Assembly (NCBI RefSeq): GCF_023091745.1 | Contig: NC_068910.1 | Coordinates: forward strand, 176,197,170 to 176,261,169 | DNA length: 64,000 nucleotides | Direction: 5' to 3' | Source of the DNA: Budorcas taxicolor | Lineage: Eukaryota; Chordata; Mammalia; Artiodactyla; Bovidae | Shown: one piece after another, positions 34,546-46,250 of the stretch | Numbering within the stretch: position 1 is the stretch's first letter | How the letters are laid out: each line of letters starts with the position of its first letter | The notes under the pieces: model-generated | What the model was told of the DNA's origin: nothing | Seen by the model: only the letters and a program-made list of their open reading frames with translations | The model's database searches: none | Program-made: the position numbers and the translations under genes

Positions 34546-35959
34546 TTGTGTTTGATTCTTCTCAGAGTTTTGGTTTAGGAGTAAGAATCTGATTTCATTC
34601 CCTCCACCCTCCTCGACAGCCTTTCTTAGCAAGCCTTTACCTTTTTTCTAATCCTTTTGTTTCTTATGTATTGAAGAGTGAGGAAGAGAAGGCAGGAATA
34701 TTGAAGCATCTTTATAATTTGCAGATGCTTCTAGCTCTTAACCAAGAGCAAAGGCACTGCCATAGATGAGTCAAAAGCAGATTTCTATTTATGTATGGCT
34801 TTTTATCTGAAATATGCATGTGGTTGGTTAATTCCAGGGGAATTTTCAGAACTTTTGTGATCCCATGCTAGAAGGCCCTCTTCTTATTGAACTTTGTATG
34901 ACACAGACCTATATATTATCCCTTTCTGGTGGTTCTAACAGTTGCTTATTTTGCCTTTTTTTTTTTTTTTCTGTTGAAATATACCTTTGATTCTTCTGAT
35001 CCAATTATATAAATGTCATTTTTCCCCTCTCCCTTCATTACCCTTTACTGAATCCAGACTGGTTTGGTGAGAGTCATGGTCATTCTAATATCACCTCTCT
35101 TGTGGGAAATAATTATAAATTCCTCTCTGCTAGAACTATCCCTTTCTGGTGTTAGTGTTCCTTTATCTTTTATTTTTAAAGCATTCTCCTCATCATAAAA
35201 AGCATTCCATTAAGAGCCTTTCCCAAATCTGTTTCATTTTTCTTAATCATTTGCAATTAAAGCAGTTGAGAGACTGTTCAGAGTAATTGTGTCTTGTAGT
35301 ATTTTTTCTCTTGAATACAGTCCCCAAAAGACATTTTCTATGAAATAGCTTTGTGTTTAAATGCTTTGAAATTTGTACCTTAATTTTTGGATGAGTTAGA
35401 GTAGCCATTTTGGGGAGATAAACAGTTATCACGGTTGTCTTTTTCAGTTGGAAACTGAATGACCATTCATCTAGAGATGTTTCCCTGCTCCCTCCTGAAA
35501 CTGCCAAAAAATATAGTAAAAAGACCCCTGCTCCCTGTAAAACCACAAGGACAAAGACAGTAGGAGAGGATACAGAAACAGCAATATCTTGAAACTTGTC
35601 TGATCTAAAGGAGACCTCAGAGCACTGAAACCCAAGCCCACAGAGCAAGAAACCACCAAACACGTTCATTTGCCTGAAGAACCCAAGAAAGCTCAAGAAT
35701 GAAATTCACACAATACTCTGAAAACAGGAGAGGAGCAGGGGTTGAAAGCACAAGCGTTGGTTGGAAGTCTGATCCAGATGATGCTAGGGCTCCAGATCCT
35801 CTCCCCTCCCCGTGGTAGCAGGGCAGCTGTCCCTTCTACACCCTGGCGTGAAACTGAAGCTAAGAACCGGAGGAGGGTGGACCAGAAGACTCTGGACTAA
35901 GTCATGCCAGGCACACCTGAGCAAGGGCCCTGAAACATAGGAGATGTGTCAGGCAGTTT

Positions 35960-36470
35960 TCAAAGATGGCTACAGTAGTCCCCGTGTCCCTGTATGTGTG
36001 TTGCTTTACAATACGACTTTGCTTCTCTGCCTGTCAAGAAGTGGAGTCTATTTTTCTGCCCCTTGAACCTGGGCTGACTTCATGACTTGGTTTGACTAGT
36101 GGATTGTTGCAGAATTAATGTGCAAGGAGTGTAGGCTTCAGAGCCTTGGCAGTTTCCTTCATGCCTTGTTGGGGCTGTGAGACTATCATGTGAGGAAGCT
36201 GGGTACTTTTTCTGAGGAGGAGAGACCACATAAGGAGGCCCAGCCAACAGCAACCACAGTCATGTTGGTGAAGCCATTTTGGACTATATGACTGTAGTGA
36301 CTAGCTGCCTATTTTTACCTAGAAACCCCCCAGGTGAAAACAGAATAATTGTGTGGCTGGACCCAGTCCCACTTACCATCCTACAGAGTTGTCAACAAGT
36401 TAGTAGTGGTTGTTTTAAGTCTCTTAAGTTTTGGAAATGGATAATGAGTACAAAGATTAAGTGAATATTT
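35960..36470 (+). mobile_element. MaLR (MLT1-like) LTR relic
   Basis: TTGCTTTACAATACGACTTT, CTGACTTCATGACTTGGTTT, CATGTTGGTGAAGCCATTTT and TTGTTTTAAGTCTCTTAAGT match the general shape of an ancient MLT1-type LTR. Non-coding and heavily decayed. Confidence 0.6.
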
Positions 36471-36475
36471 ATGAG

Positions 36476-36500
36476 CTGAACTGAACTGAACTGAACTGAA
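36476..36500 (+). repeat. (CTGAA)5 microsatellite
   Basis: Five perfect CTGAA units. The motif equals the 3' tail repeat of BovB and Bov-A elements, but no BovB body precedes it. Confidence 0.9.
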
Positions 36501-36624
36501 GTGTGAGAACCACAGTCCTCTCCCAATGTTCAGATCTTGGGTTTATCCCTTCCAAGTAGGACACTGGAAAAATTTCCTTAGAGGAATATTGCAAACTTTG
36601 GTAGGTTAAATAGTAGCTTGAAAA

Positions 36625-36940
36625 GATACGTCCAAGTGCTAACTCCCTGTGTCTGTAAATGTGACCTTATTTGAAAGTAGGGTCTTTGCAGATGTACTAA
36701 AGGGTGTTGAGATGAAATTATCCCAAATTTCGTGTGTACTGTAAATCCAGTGATGAGTGTCCTTATAAGCAACAGAAAAGAAGACACAGACACACAGAAA
36801 GAAGAAGGTGGCTATGTGAAGATGGAAGCAGAGACTGTAGTTATGAAGCCTCAAGCCAGGGTTTACCAGCAGCACCAGAAGCAAGGGGAGAGAAATGGAA
36901 TGGATTGTCCCCCTGTGTCTCCAGCTCTAGGAGATAAACT
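36625..36940 (+). mobile_element. LTR-like interspersed repeat relic
   Basis: AAATGTGACCTTATTTGAAA, GGGTCTTTGCAGATGTACTA, GAGTGTCCTTATAAGCAACA and GCTATGTGAAGATGGAAGCA fit a common old mammalian MaLR-like LTR. Non-coding; open frames at 36732-37001 are accidental. Confidence 0.65.
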
Positions 36941-36952
36941 CAAGGGGAACCT

Positions 36953-36971
36953 CCCCCCCCCCCCGCCCCCC
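36953..36971 (+). repeat. C12-G-C6 homopolymer tract
   Basis: Twelve C, one G, six C, at the end of the LTR-like repeat. Length is liable to sequencing error. Confidence 0.85.
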
Positions 36972-37399
36972 ACAAAGATATTTACATCAGAAATTTCCTA
37001 AGAGTCCCACCGGAGAACTCTACAGTGAAGCTTACTAGTCACTAAGCTCTGCTCAAGAACACAGCTTTCAACCAATTTTTTCTTGCCTTAGTTTTAAGTA
37101 GGTTTTTAAATAGTTGATTTAAAAAATGCACTTTAAATAACCAGGGCTTACCACACGTTTGAGGAAATCCTCTGCTATAAAGAAAGAGACAAAGGCAAAC
37201 AAGTAACTCAAGAAACTTAGAGGAAAGAGACAATGCAGGGAAGGAAACTTTAGAAACTGACATTAATGCATCAGAGTAATTTAAAAAGTTGCCGCCATGA
37301 AGAAAGAGCAAGGTGCTATGAGAAAAGAAGACTCAGAGGAAGAGAAGAGCAGGGAACTACATTTGTTAGTTGTCTTAGATAAAGTTGAGAAAATTTCCC

Positions 37400-38300
37400 C
37401 AAAAGGAGAATATACAGTAAAGAAATAGATAAATAAGAAGAAAATAATTAGATTAATCCTGAAGGTCGGCTATCTGAATGATAGGAGTTACAGAAAAAGA
37501 TGAGCTAGAAGGGAGGATATTTATCAAACAAGTAATTAAAAGATGATTAGCACCAAAAGGTAGGGGTGTCTAAACTGCTGACATCCACTGAGTGCCAAGC
37601 ACAGTGAATATAGAAAGATCCACATAGAGACAAATCACAGTGAAATTTTGCAATGCTAAGGTTAAAGTGAACCCCTAAAAGCTTGCATAAAGGGGGAAAA
37701 AATCCCTTACCAAATTAACAAACAAAAATAGGTCCTCTGGAAAGAATTGGAATCAGAATGGCTTCAGACTTCTCAACAGTAATTCCGGAAGCCAAAAAAA
37801 AAAAAAAATTAAGCAATGATTTCTGACCTAGAATTTTCTGCCTGGTTAATTTGTCAACCAAATGTGTGCACAGAATTAAAAAAAACAGATAACACACAAA
37901 AATACGTACAAGAAATAAATGATTTACTTCTCAAATGCTCTTCGATAAGAATGACACAATGAAGTTAGGACAAAAAGCTGAGTGAAGTTCTAGAACTCAA
38001 CCAGCCTGGAAGGAGGACCTTTATAGAGGAGAAAATGAAATTCATGGATTACCTGTTGCCTTGATGTGGAAAATAATACTGAGATACCATTAGAGTCACT
38101 GGGAAAAATTTGTGATAGGAACATTGTAAATTAAACAGATGGGTGGGAATTTCAGCAATTAAATCAGAAAAAAATTCTAGAGCAGAAGCACAACCAGATT
38201 ATACAGTAGACTCAGAGTTAACATTTGCATACCCTGGAGAGTTATATTAGCAGTTTAGTAAAAATTAAAATATAACTCTACTAGGAGGATGGATGGAGAA
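37400..38300 (+). mobile_element. Possible HAL1/L1 relic, sense
   Basis: GCTTCAGACTTCTCAACAGT, GGAAGCCAAAAAAAAA and TTCTGACCTAGAATTTTCTG resemble the sense strand of ancient HAL1/L1M elements. Diverged; boundaries approximate. Confidence 0.45.
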
Positions 38301-39449
38301 AGTTTTGCTGGCCCCAAAGAGCTGTCTTTTTTTAAAACAGTAAAAGGATATAATGTTTAAAGTGTATGAAACAGGAAATAGCATCGTATACCTAATAATT
38401 AAGAAGATGAAGACATTCCACGAGAAGTATCTAGAGATGTTGGCATTATTACCTCTGGACAGTGGCTCTATATATATAGAGGGGAAATTCTGCTTTTAGT
38501 CATAAACACCTTAGTTTTGACTGGCTTAATTATGAATATGTTACTTTGGTAAAAATAAAGGGAAGAGAGTTTAGCCATGTTGAAATTCTTTACAAATTAT
38601 ATTATGATTTTGTGTTTGGGGAATCATTCCAATTTGGAATTATCAAAGAAGTCAAATGAATGGATTTGAAAGTTACAGAAATTTCAGAAGTTAAGTTAAA
38701 ATGTGAGAATTTCAGTTACACTAAAAAAAATACTCGCTTTGGAAAGTATTTCAATTTCTCAGTAGAAATATAGAAAAACACCCAGACAATAGATATAACA
38801 AAAGAAAAAGCTTTGGACTTGAATTCAGAAAGTTGAAATCTGAACCTTTGTTCTGCCTTTTAATGATTGTTTGATTGATTGTGATAGGTAACCATTCTTT
38901 GTGTCCATTTTCCTACTTACAAGATGAAGATAAAAATACTAAGTTTACAAGAACTATAAAGATTATGGATGTAAGAACTTTTAATAAACTGCACAGCATT
39001 GATTACATTATGAACATGTTATCAAATTTTCCTCAAGTTCTTTTTTACACCATTTGCCTTGTATAGAATAAACAATCGTCAATGTTAAGAGACAGTGAGG
39101 GGCTCCGATATTGATAGCAAACAAGACTTTCAAGTGAACTCCATGGGAAAGAGGAAGAAAATGTTCCTATTTCATCTTATCATTCATGTCAAATAGAACA
39201 CAAAACAAGGGGGGAAAGAACACTAAAGAGTATTAACGTATGTTGAACCTTCATTCATACAGTAAAATCCCAATATAACTTTCCAAGTGAGGTCTGGAAA
39301 ACTCAGTTGTGTTAAGGGCAGGATTTTGCTCTTGGGAGGTTAATTAAAAGAAAGCAAGGCTGGAAGAAGGATGGGAACTGATTTGCTTATATTTCCATTC
39401 TCATTGTTATGAGGTTTTACTGTATTTCAATGAGTTAATCCTTAATACT

Positions 39450-40750
39450 GGTCAACCACTTGTAAAAGAATGAAACTAGATCACTTTCTAACACCGCACA
39501 CAAAAATAAACTCAAAATGGATTAAAGATCTAAATGTAAGACCAGAAACTATAAAACTCCTAGAGGAGAACATAGGCAAAACACTCTCAGACATAAATCA
39601 CAGCAGGATCCTCTATGATCCACCTCCCAGAATTCTGGAAATAAAAGCAAAAATAAACAAATGGGATCTAATTAAAATTAAAAGCTTCTGCACAACAAAG
39701 GAAAATATAAGCAAGGTGAAAAGACAGCCTTCTGAATGGGAGAAAATAATAGCAAATGAAGCAACTGACAAACAACTAATCTCAAAAATATGCAAGCAAC
39801 TTATGCAGCTCAATTCCAGAAAAATAAACGACCCAATCAAAAAATGGGCCAAAGAACTAAATAGACATTTCTCCAAAGAAGACATACGGATGGCTAACAA
39901 ACACATGAAAAGATGCTCAACATCACTCATTATCAGAGAAATGCAAATCAAAACCACAATGAGGTACCACTTCACACCAGTCAGAATGGCTGTGATCCAA
40001 AAATCTGCAAGCAATAAATGCTGGAGAGGGTGTGGAGAAAAGGGAACCCTCCTACACTGTTGGTGGAAATGCAAACTAGTACAGCCACTTTGGAGAACAG
40101 TGTGGAGATTCCTTAAAAAATTGCAAATAGAACTCCCTTATGACCCAGCAATCCCACTGCTGGGCATACACACCAAGGAAACCAGAATTGAAAGAGACAC
40201 ATGTACCCCAATGTTCATCGCAGCACTGTTTATAATAGCCAGGACATGGAAACAACCTAGATGTCCATCAGCAGATGAATGGATAAGAAAGTGGTGGTAC
40301 ATATACACAATGGAGTATTACTCAGCCGTTAAAAAGAATTCATTTGAATCAGTTCTGATGAGATGGATGAAACTGGAGCCGATTATACAGAGTGAAGTAA
40401 GCCAGAAAGAAAAACACCAATACAGTATACTAACACATATATATGTGGAATTTAGAAAGATGGCAATGACGACCCTGTATGCAAGACAGGAAAAAAGACG
40501 CAGCTGTGTATAACGGACTTTTGGACTCAGAGGGAGAGGGAGAGGGTGGGATGATATGGGAGAATGGCATTCTATCATGTATACTATCATGTAAGAATTG
40601 AATCGCTAGTCTATGTCTGACGCAGGATACAGCATGCTTGGGGCTGGTGCATGGGGATGACCCACAGAGATGTTATGGGGAGGGAGGTGGGAGGGGGGGT
40701 TCATGTTTGGGAACACATGTAAGAATTAAAGATTTTAAAATTAAAAAAAA
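39450..40750 (+). mobile_element. 5'-truncated L1 insertion with target duplication
   Basis: 1301 bp of L1 ORF2 C-terminus plus 3' UTR ending in ATTAAAGATTTT and an A-rich tail. The 13-bp duplication AATCCTTAATACT flanks it at 39437-39449 and 40751-40763, the mark of target-primed reverse transcription. The retained 347-codon open frame and perfect duplication suggest a comparatively recent insertion, in the same orientation as PLCH1. Confidence 0.95.
39470..40513 (+). pseudogene. L1 ORF2 C-terminal fragment
   Basis: 347 codons in one frame to a natural-looking stop. It carries PIKKWAKELNRHFSKEDIRM, the cysteine-rich CWRGCGEKGTLLHCWWKC segment characteristic of the ORF2p C-terminus, and WWYIYTMEYYSAVKKN. 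The endonuclease and RT domains are absent through 5' truncation, so no activity is expected. The listed start is just the first ATG, not an authentic one. Confidence 0.92.
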
Positions 40751-41703
40751 AATCCTTAATACTTGTATTTTCGATTAGCTCTTATTAATTTTTATATGGT
40801 GCTCAGAAAATTGTGGGCTTTCTAGAATGCCTACTGATATTTTCACTAATTTAATGAATACTTTTCAAATATGATGATTTTCCTTAGCACATTCTTTGTG
40901 TTTTGAGCTAGTAACATGTTCTCATGGGCAATTAAGTCCATCCTAGGATGCCAGGATTTTTTTTTCTTGTTGTTTGCTTGAATTTTGTTTTTAGATCTCA
41001 CAGTCTCCTGGTAGACTGAGGCTAGTGCAAGGCCTTGATGTCTCTGAACAAATGGCCTGATAAACCAAATAATTGCAATGTAAACTCAGTTTTCCGATGG
41101 AAATACAATTTTTTAAAATCAATTTCTTTCTATTTTGTGAGAAATTATCTTTTAAACTGCATGTGATAAGTCTCTAGATTATAACAGATGAATCAATGAG
41201 CTAGTCAAAAGCCAGATTGGCTCAGTCAAGTTACTCACAGGTAGCATGATATCATGTATTTATGTATTTTGGGGTGATGTCTGCTAAGGAGGCCTCTGCA
41301 TGCAGTAAAGACTATAAAATTTATGCAAAGAATGCGGCTAGCCTTAGGGGAACAAAGCATTCTGTGCTCTTTCAAACATGCAAAAATGGTTGCATTGTAG
41401 AGCTTTTTCTTCCCCTGCAAAAATTTAAATGATATTAAATAGATGGTTTGAATTTAGAGTTCACTAGAACATAAGTATTGAACCTAAGAGGTAATGGAAT
41501 TTTTGAGAATATCATAGAAATATAAAATACTGGCTCCCAACTTATCTTCTATTGTTATTCGTTAGTATATTTAAATATTGTTGTTCAATTGTGGGACTGA
41601 ATGAATTTTTGATCAAAATATCACATCCTTTGTTACTATTAAAGAGATTATTCTCAGAGTTTGCTTTTCCTAGTAACACAGTAAGCATGTAATGTACTTG
41701 CAG

Positions 41704-42008
41704 CAAAGTGAAAGTGGCTCAGTCATGTCCAACTCTTCGCAACCCCGTGGACTATAGTCCATCAAATTCTCCAGGTCAGAATACTGGAGTGGGTAGCCTT
41801 TCCCTTCTCAAGGGAACCTTCCTGACCCAGGAATAGAAGCCAGGTCTCCCACATTGCAGGCGGATTCTTTACCAGCTGAGCCACAAGGGAAGCCCCAGAA
41901 TACTGGAGTGGGTAGCCTATCCCTTCTGTAGGGGACCTTCCCAACCCAGGAATCAAACCGGGGTGTCCTGCTTGCAGGTGAATTCTTTACCAACTAAGCT
42001 ATCAGGGA
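41704..42008 (-). mobile_element. Bov-tA SINE with internal duplication
   Basis: Antisense SINE from AAAGTGAAAGTGGCTCAGTC to GCTGAGCCACAAGGGAAGCC (41890s), immediately followed by a second partial copy of its tRNA-side half (AGAATACTGGAGTGGGTAGC occurs at 41779 and 41897). Confidence 0.85.
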
Positions 42009-42783
42009 GCAAACTTCAGACTAATTCAGTACTATTAGCATATGCATACATTTTTCTTAGATTTATTAATCTATTTAATCCTCACAGCTACCTTATAAGG
42101 TAGCCACAGAGAATGGGAGTGACTTATGTAAGAATACACTGGTACATATGTTCTTAAGTAAGGCAGTTAATTTGAATATTAAAAGCACATGTTGTATGTT
42201 AATATGAGGCAGTTGATTTGAATATAAGCACTCTCATTCTAGAGTTCTCACCTACCTTTTTATTATCTTTTGCTAACCTTTATGTTCTTGAATCAGTATG
42301 GCAGATTGCTCCCATGAATTGGTGGAAGGATCTGTAGATATATACACACAGGTGGATTTACCTAGAACATTATGCTTTGGTAGAGAGTCATTTGCTTTTT
42401 ACATACAATTTATGATTAGCCAACTTCAGTGTTTGTATGGAAGGCATTACTTTTGCTAGCTACTGGCTTATAGTGAGTGGATTTTCAGTCATGTATTTGC
42501 ACTGATTATTGACTTGGTTTTATTAATCTTATTGCTTCATGGAGAACATTGGTCTAATAGTTGAAGGACTATTTTCACTGATTAAATCTGAAAGCTGCAG
42601 AAGAATACTGAGTTCATAATAATTTTCCAAAGACTAAGTAGTTATGACACAAGTAACCTCAAACACTGCTCATTTCACCATTTTGTATTGTATCAAGAAT
42701 ACTTAAATCCATGTGCCTTTTTAGCATGGAGGAAAATATCTCATGAAATTGCAGGTTCTCTACTATTGTTCTGTTTTGTTTAG

Positions 42784-42877
42784 ATGACAAATGTGACAAC
42801 AGACTATTGTATTGACATCATAAGGAAATTTGAAGTTTCTGAAGAAAATAAGGCGAAAAATGTCCTTGGCATAGAAG
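42784..42877 (+). CDS. PLCH1: PLCH1 coding exon: third/fourth EF-like region
   Basis: Encodes w232-w262 plus the first base of Gly263. It reads MTNVTTDYCIDIIRKFEVSE then ENKAKNVLGIEG, the helix pair that packs the EF lobe against the catalytic barrel; no complete calcium loop is visible. The acceptor follows TTTTGTTTAG (42783) and the donor is GAAG|GTAAAA at 42878. The opening ATG is an internal methionine set by the splice frame, not a start. At 94 nt it is the shortest exon here, between introns of about 12.7 and 2.2 kb. Confidence 0.94.
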
Positions 42878-43956
42878 GTAAAATAATTAATACTCTTAAT
42901 TTCTCATTTCTCCATTCAGTATTATTAAGTTACCTTCTAGCAAAATTTTTAGGAAAAGAAACCGGGAGATATCCTTGGAATTACAGATGATTCAAACAAA
43001 ATCCACAACACACACATAATTTCCTACAAATCAGATGTCATGATCTTGGTGTTTCTCCTGCTTTTGCAATGACAATAGCATTTTCCACTCTGAGCAAGTC
43101 AGCTTGATGCCACTATGTATAATATATGCCAAGAAATATTTTGACTTTTCTTAAATGCCTAATTTTTAGAAATAGTCTCAACCTAAGGAAGGAGAATTTG
43201 GTCTTAAAAATAAACAAACATGTTTCTTTTAAAATGTTGGCAACTAACTCGTTTTACTTAGTTGGTAGTGGTAGAGAGGTTGTAGGAATTGAAAATTTTG
43301 TTAATGACTATCTCATTTTATAGTTGAAGAAAGTGAGGCTTAAAGAAATTAAGTAATTTGCCCACAGTTCTATACTCAGAATCTAGCTCCTAGGTTTTTA
43401 CATATGAATGAAATGGTATGTATATAGCTGCATGTATTTGTAAGTTCCATGTATTTAAAATATATAGGGAAATGAACTGTAGTCTGCTACCCAAAAGAGA
43501 ACAGGTCTTAGGCAGAACAGATAATCTTAATTTTAAAAAAAACCACTGGCACCCCCCACTGCCCACAAGAGCATCTGAAGCCATGTATTATCTCACCAGT
43601 TTTGATTGTTGGCCTCCTATTCCCCAAACAGGCTCAGTGTGGACAAGGGGGTTTTGATACTATATGTTTACTTCCGGGGACAGAGGCTAATTAAAATGAA
43701 GAGAAATGATTTAATGTTTATAATTAAAAGCTATTTTAAAAACAATGAAAGGAGATAAACTACTTTGGACCTTTCTTTACCAATAAATGAATCACTTCCT
43801 TGGTGTAGGGCCTTAAGAGATGCAATTAAACATACTTTCTAAGTTATGTTCATAACCATGAAGATAAGCATAAATTCTCCAGAGTTTCCCAGGATATCTA
43901 CTGGTGGTTTTACCACAGGATTTTTGAAGAGCTGAAATGATTTACCCTAGTGATCA

Positions 43957-44214
43957 CTGGCATCCCACTCCAGTACTCTTGCCTGGAAAATCCCATGGAC
44001 AGAGGAGCCTGGTAGGCTGCAGTCCATGGGGTTGCTGACGGTCGGACACAACTGAGCGACTTCATTTTCACTTTTCACTTTCATGCATTGGAGAAGGAAA
44101 TGGCAACCCACTCCAGTGTTTTTGCCTGGAGAATCCTAGGGACGGGGAGCCTGTTGGGCTGCCGTCTATGGGGTCACACAGAGTCAGACACGACTGAAGT
44201 GACTTAGCAGCAGC
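43957..44214 (+). mobile_element. Bov-A2 SINE (dimer)
   Basis: Two head-to-tail Bov-A units (CCACTCCAGTACTCTTGCCT and CCACTCCAGTGTTTTTGCCT) joined by a TTTTCACTTTTCACTTTCA linker, ending GACTTAGCAGCAGCAG. Flanked by AGTGATCA at 43949-43956 and 44215-44222. Confidence 0.9.
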
Positions 44215-44867
44215 AGTGATCATTTAAGTACTTGTAGGACATTTACGATTTGTTGATGTATTAATGAATGCCTCTCCTACCCAGACACTTATGTTTTTGA
44301 AAAACTGTAGAAAAACTGAGAGTTTTCTACATAATCTTACAGCACTTTATCACTTTTGTCAAATGTGCTGGCCATTAGCAGCATCTTCCCAAACCAGCTT
44401 CATAGTCAAATAATTGTACCCTGATTTTACGCTATGCCTAACTGCTGACCTTTACCTCCACTATGACACAGACAATACTGTTTTTCAAATCAGCTTAACA
44501 ACCTATCAGATTGCTGTTGATCAGTATATCACTTTGGATAAATATGGCTTTAACACTGCATCAGCCACCCGGTAGGTCACACTGCATACTCACAGCTGGA
44601 GCTCAGAAGTTACTGAATAGCTTTGCAATAAGCCACTCACTCCCCCAATCAAAATTCTTAAAAAGTCTGTTTTTCTTTAGGTTACATTTAAACTGCTACT
44701 CCCCAAAGTCACAGTGCAGTTTTTGACACTATTTGACCTGGGCAATCCCCCTATTGCCTCAGTATTCCCTGCAAAGGTTGTCCTGAAGGTAAATAAGATA
44801 AGCACTCTGGACAAATTTTGATCTCTTTTGTACTCGTTGGAGTCAGGTAAGTATATAGGCTTTATTT

Positions 44868-45069
44868 ACTTATTTATTTTGAATTTTTTTTTTTTTGATG
44901 TGGACCATTTTTTAAATCCTTTGTTGAATTTGTTACAGTACTGTTTCTGTCTTGTATTTTGGTTTTTTGTCCTCGAGGTCAGTGGGATCTTAATTCCCCA
45001 ACAAGGGGCTGAACCCACACCCTCTGCCCTGGAAGGCAGTCTTAACCACTGGACCGCCAGGGAAGTCCT
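44868..45069 (-). mobile_element. CHR-type SINE, antisense, next to exon
   Basis: GATGTGGACCATTTTTTAAA, ATTTTGGTTTTTTGTCCTCG, CCCAACAAGGGGCTGAACCC and CTTAACCACTGGACCGCCAG. It ends 39-40 bp before the acceptor of the 45109 exon. Confidence 0.87.
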
Positions 45070-45108
45070 TGGCTTCGAAGCTATAATACTTCCCTCTCTC
45101 TTCCAAAG

Positions 45109-45312
45109 GCTTCACGAACTTCATGCGTAGTCCTGCTTGTGACATCTTTAACCCCCTGCATCATGAAGTGTACCAGGACATGGATCAGCCACTGTGCAAC
45201 TACTACATTGCTTCCTCCCACAACACATACCTGACCGGGGACCAGCTCCTGTCTCAGTCCAAAGTGGACATGTACGCGCGGGTGCTGCAGGAGGGCTGTC
45301 GCTGTGTGGAAG
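45109..45312 (+). CDS. PLCH1: PLCH1 coding exon: end of EF lobe and start of catalytic X box
   Basis: Completes Gly263 and encodes w264-w330 plus one base. It reads FTNFMRSPACDIFNPLHHEV, then DMDQPLCNYYIASSHNTYL and DQLLSQSKVDMYARVLQEG to CRCVE. SSHNTYL supplies the first catalytic histidine (w300) and a calcium-binding asparagine (w301), equivalent to His311 and Asn312 of rat PLC-delta1. The Glu at the exon end (w330) is the next calcium ligand, 30 residues on as in delta1. The acceptor is CTCTTCCAAAG at 45108 and the donor GAAG|GTGCGT at 45313. An antisense CHR SINE ends about 40 bp before the acceptor. Confidence 0.97.
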
Positions 45313-45509
45313 GTGCGTGCCTTGTCTGAGCACCACTGTGTGTTGATGAATATGTCCTTTGGTCAATAAAGTCTAGTGGAAATAATGGAGACCTAAAAAA
45401 TGTACTCACACTAATTAAAATCATTTTCCCACTAATTAAAAAGTGGTTCTTCTTCTTTCTTTTTTTTCAAGAGTGAGCAGGATGGTCACTGCCTGTGATC
45501 TTCCTTTCT

Positions 45510-45680
45510 TTTTAAAAAACATTTATTTATTTGGACATGTGGGATCTTCTAGTTATAGTATGCAAGGTCCTTTTTCAGTTGTGGTGTGCAGAATCTACTT
45601 CCCTGACCAGGGATTGAACCCAGGCCTTCTGCATTGGCAGTGCAGAGTCTTAGCCACTGGACCACCAGGGGAAAGTCCCT
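45510..45680 (-). mobile_element. CHR-type SINE, antisense
   Basis: TTATTTATTTGGACATGTGG, CCTGACCAGGGATTGAACCC, GCCACTGGACCACCAGGGG. Confidence 0.82.
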
Positions 45681-45887
45681 CTGTAAAGTCATTCTTAATT
45701 CATAATCCTGTCTCCCCCTTACAGTTCAAGCAGAGAGAGAGATATGTACTAGCAATTGGGAGGCACACCTTCAGGTGCTGAAAAATTGTGATGAACATGG
45801 AAGTTTTTCCTAGGAAGTTTTTTGATTAAATGATGGTAAAAATAGTTTAGAATAACTGTTTATTTTTAAGATACTTAATGATGTGCC

Positions 45888-46250
45888 AATCAGCTAACAT
45901 TTATTAAAGTTCTAGGAGGTTCCTGGGGGTGAGGACACAGATGTGAGACATAGTTTCTGTCTTTAAGTAACTCACATCTTTAGATGTGTCTAATAGAAGA
46001 AGTGGACACTAAAAACAATAATATGGTGTGAGAATTCTACCAGTTGATGCATACATGGTAGAAAGCGGGTACAGAGAGTGAAGGGGTGAGGTAAAATGAG
46101 ATAAGAAGTCAGTCAGGGAAAATAGATGGGTCTGTGAGAAAGGGTATGAGTGCTGTGATAAGGAGCTTCAGGTTTAGCTTTTGGTAATAATGGTCCAGTG
46201 AACTGTTTTAATACCTACAGTGATATGGTCACACTTGCAGTTTAGAAAGA
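45888..46250 (+). mobile_element. Ancient repeat relic (L2-like)
   Basis: AGCTAACATTTATTAAAGTT, GTAACTCACATCTTTAGATG and ATGGTCACACTTGCAGTTTAG resemble an old mammalian LINE-like repeat. Family uncertain. Confidence 0.4.

Larger units (their letters stand above)
30095..42783 (+). other. PLCH1: PLCH1 intron (12.7 kb)
   Basis: GTATCA to TTTAG, phase 0. Holds CHR, L1 and Bov-tA at 30433-31305, an L1 fragment at 32545-32605, old L1 at 33200-33670, an L1 3' end at 34195-34545, MaLR-like LTRs at 35960-36940, a HAL1/L1-like relic at about 37400-38300, the young L1 at 39450-40750 and a duplicated Bov-tA at 41704-42008. 31310-32540, 34560-35700 and 40765-41700 show nothing I can name. Confidence 0.85.
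42878..45108 (+). other. PLCH1: PLCH1 intron (2.2 kb)
   Basis: GTAAAA to CCAAAG, phase 1. 43290-43400 has a MIR-like trace (GAAAGTGAGGCTTAAAGAAA). Bov-A2 at 43957-44214 and CHR at 44868-45069. Otherwise unassigned. Confidence 0.85.

Noticed and set aside
35247..35696. 149-codon minus-strand frame
   Set aside because: Low-complexity composition, no domain, no splice or start context; in repeat-derived surroundings.
42784..42990. ATG at the start of the 42784 exon as a translation start
   Set aside because: It follows a splice acceptor and is an internal methionine; reading on past 42877 enters the intron.
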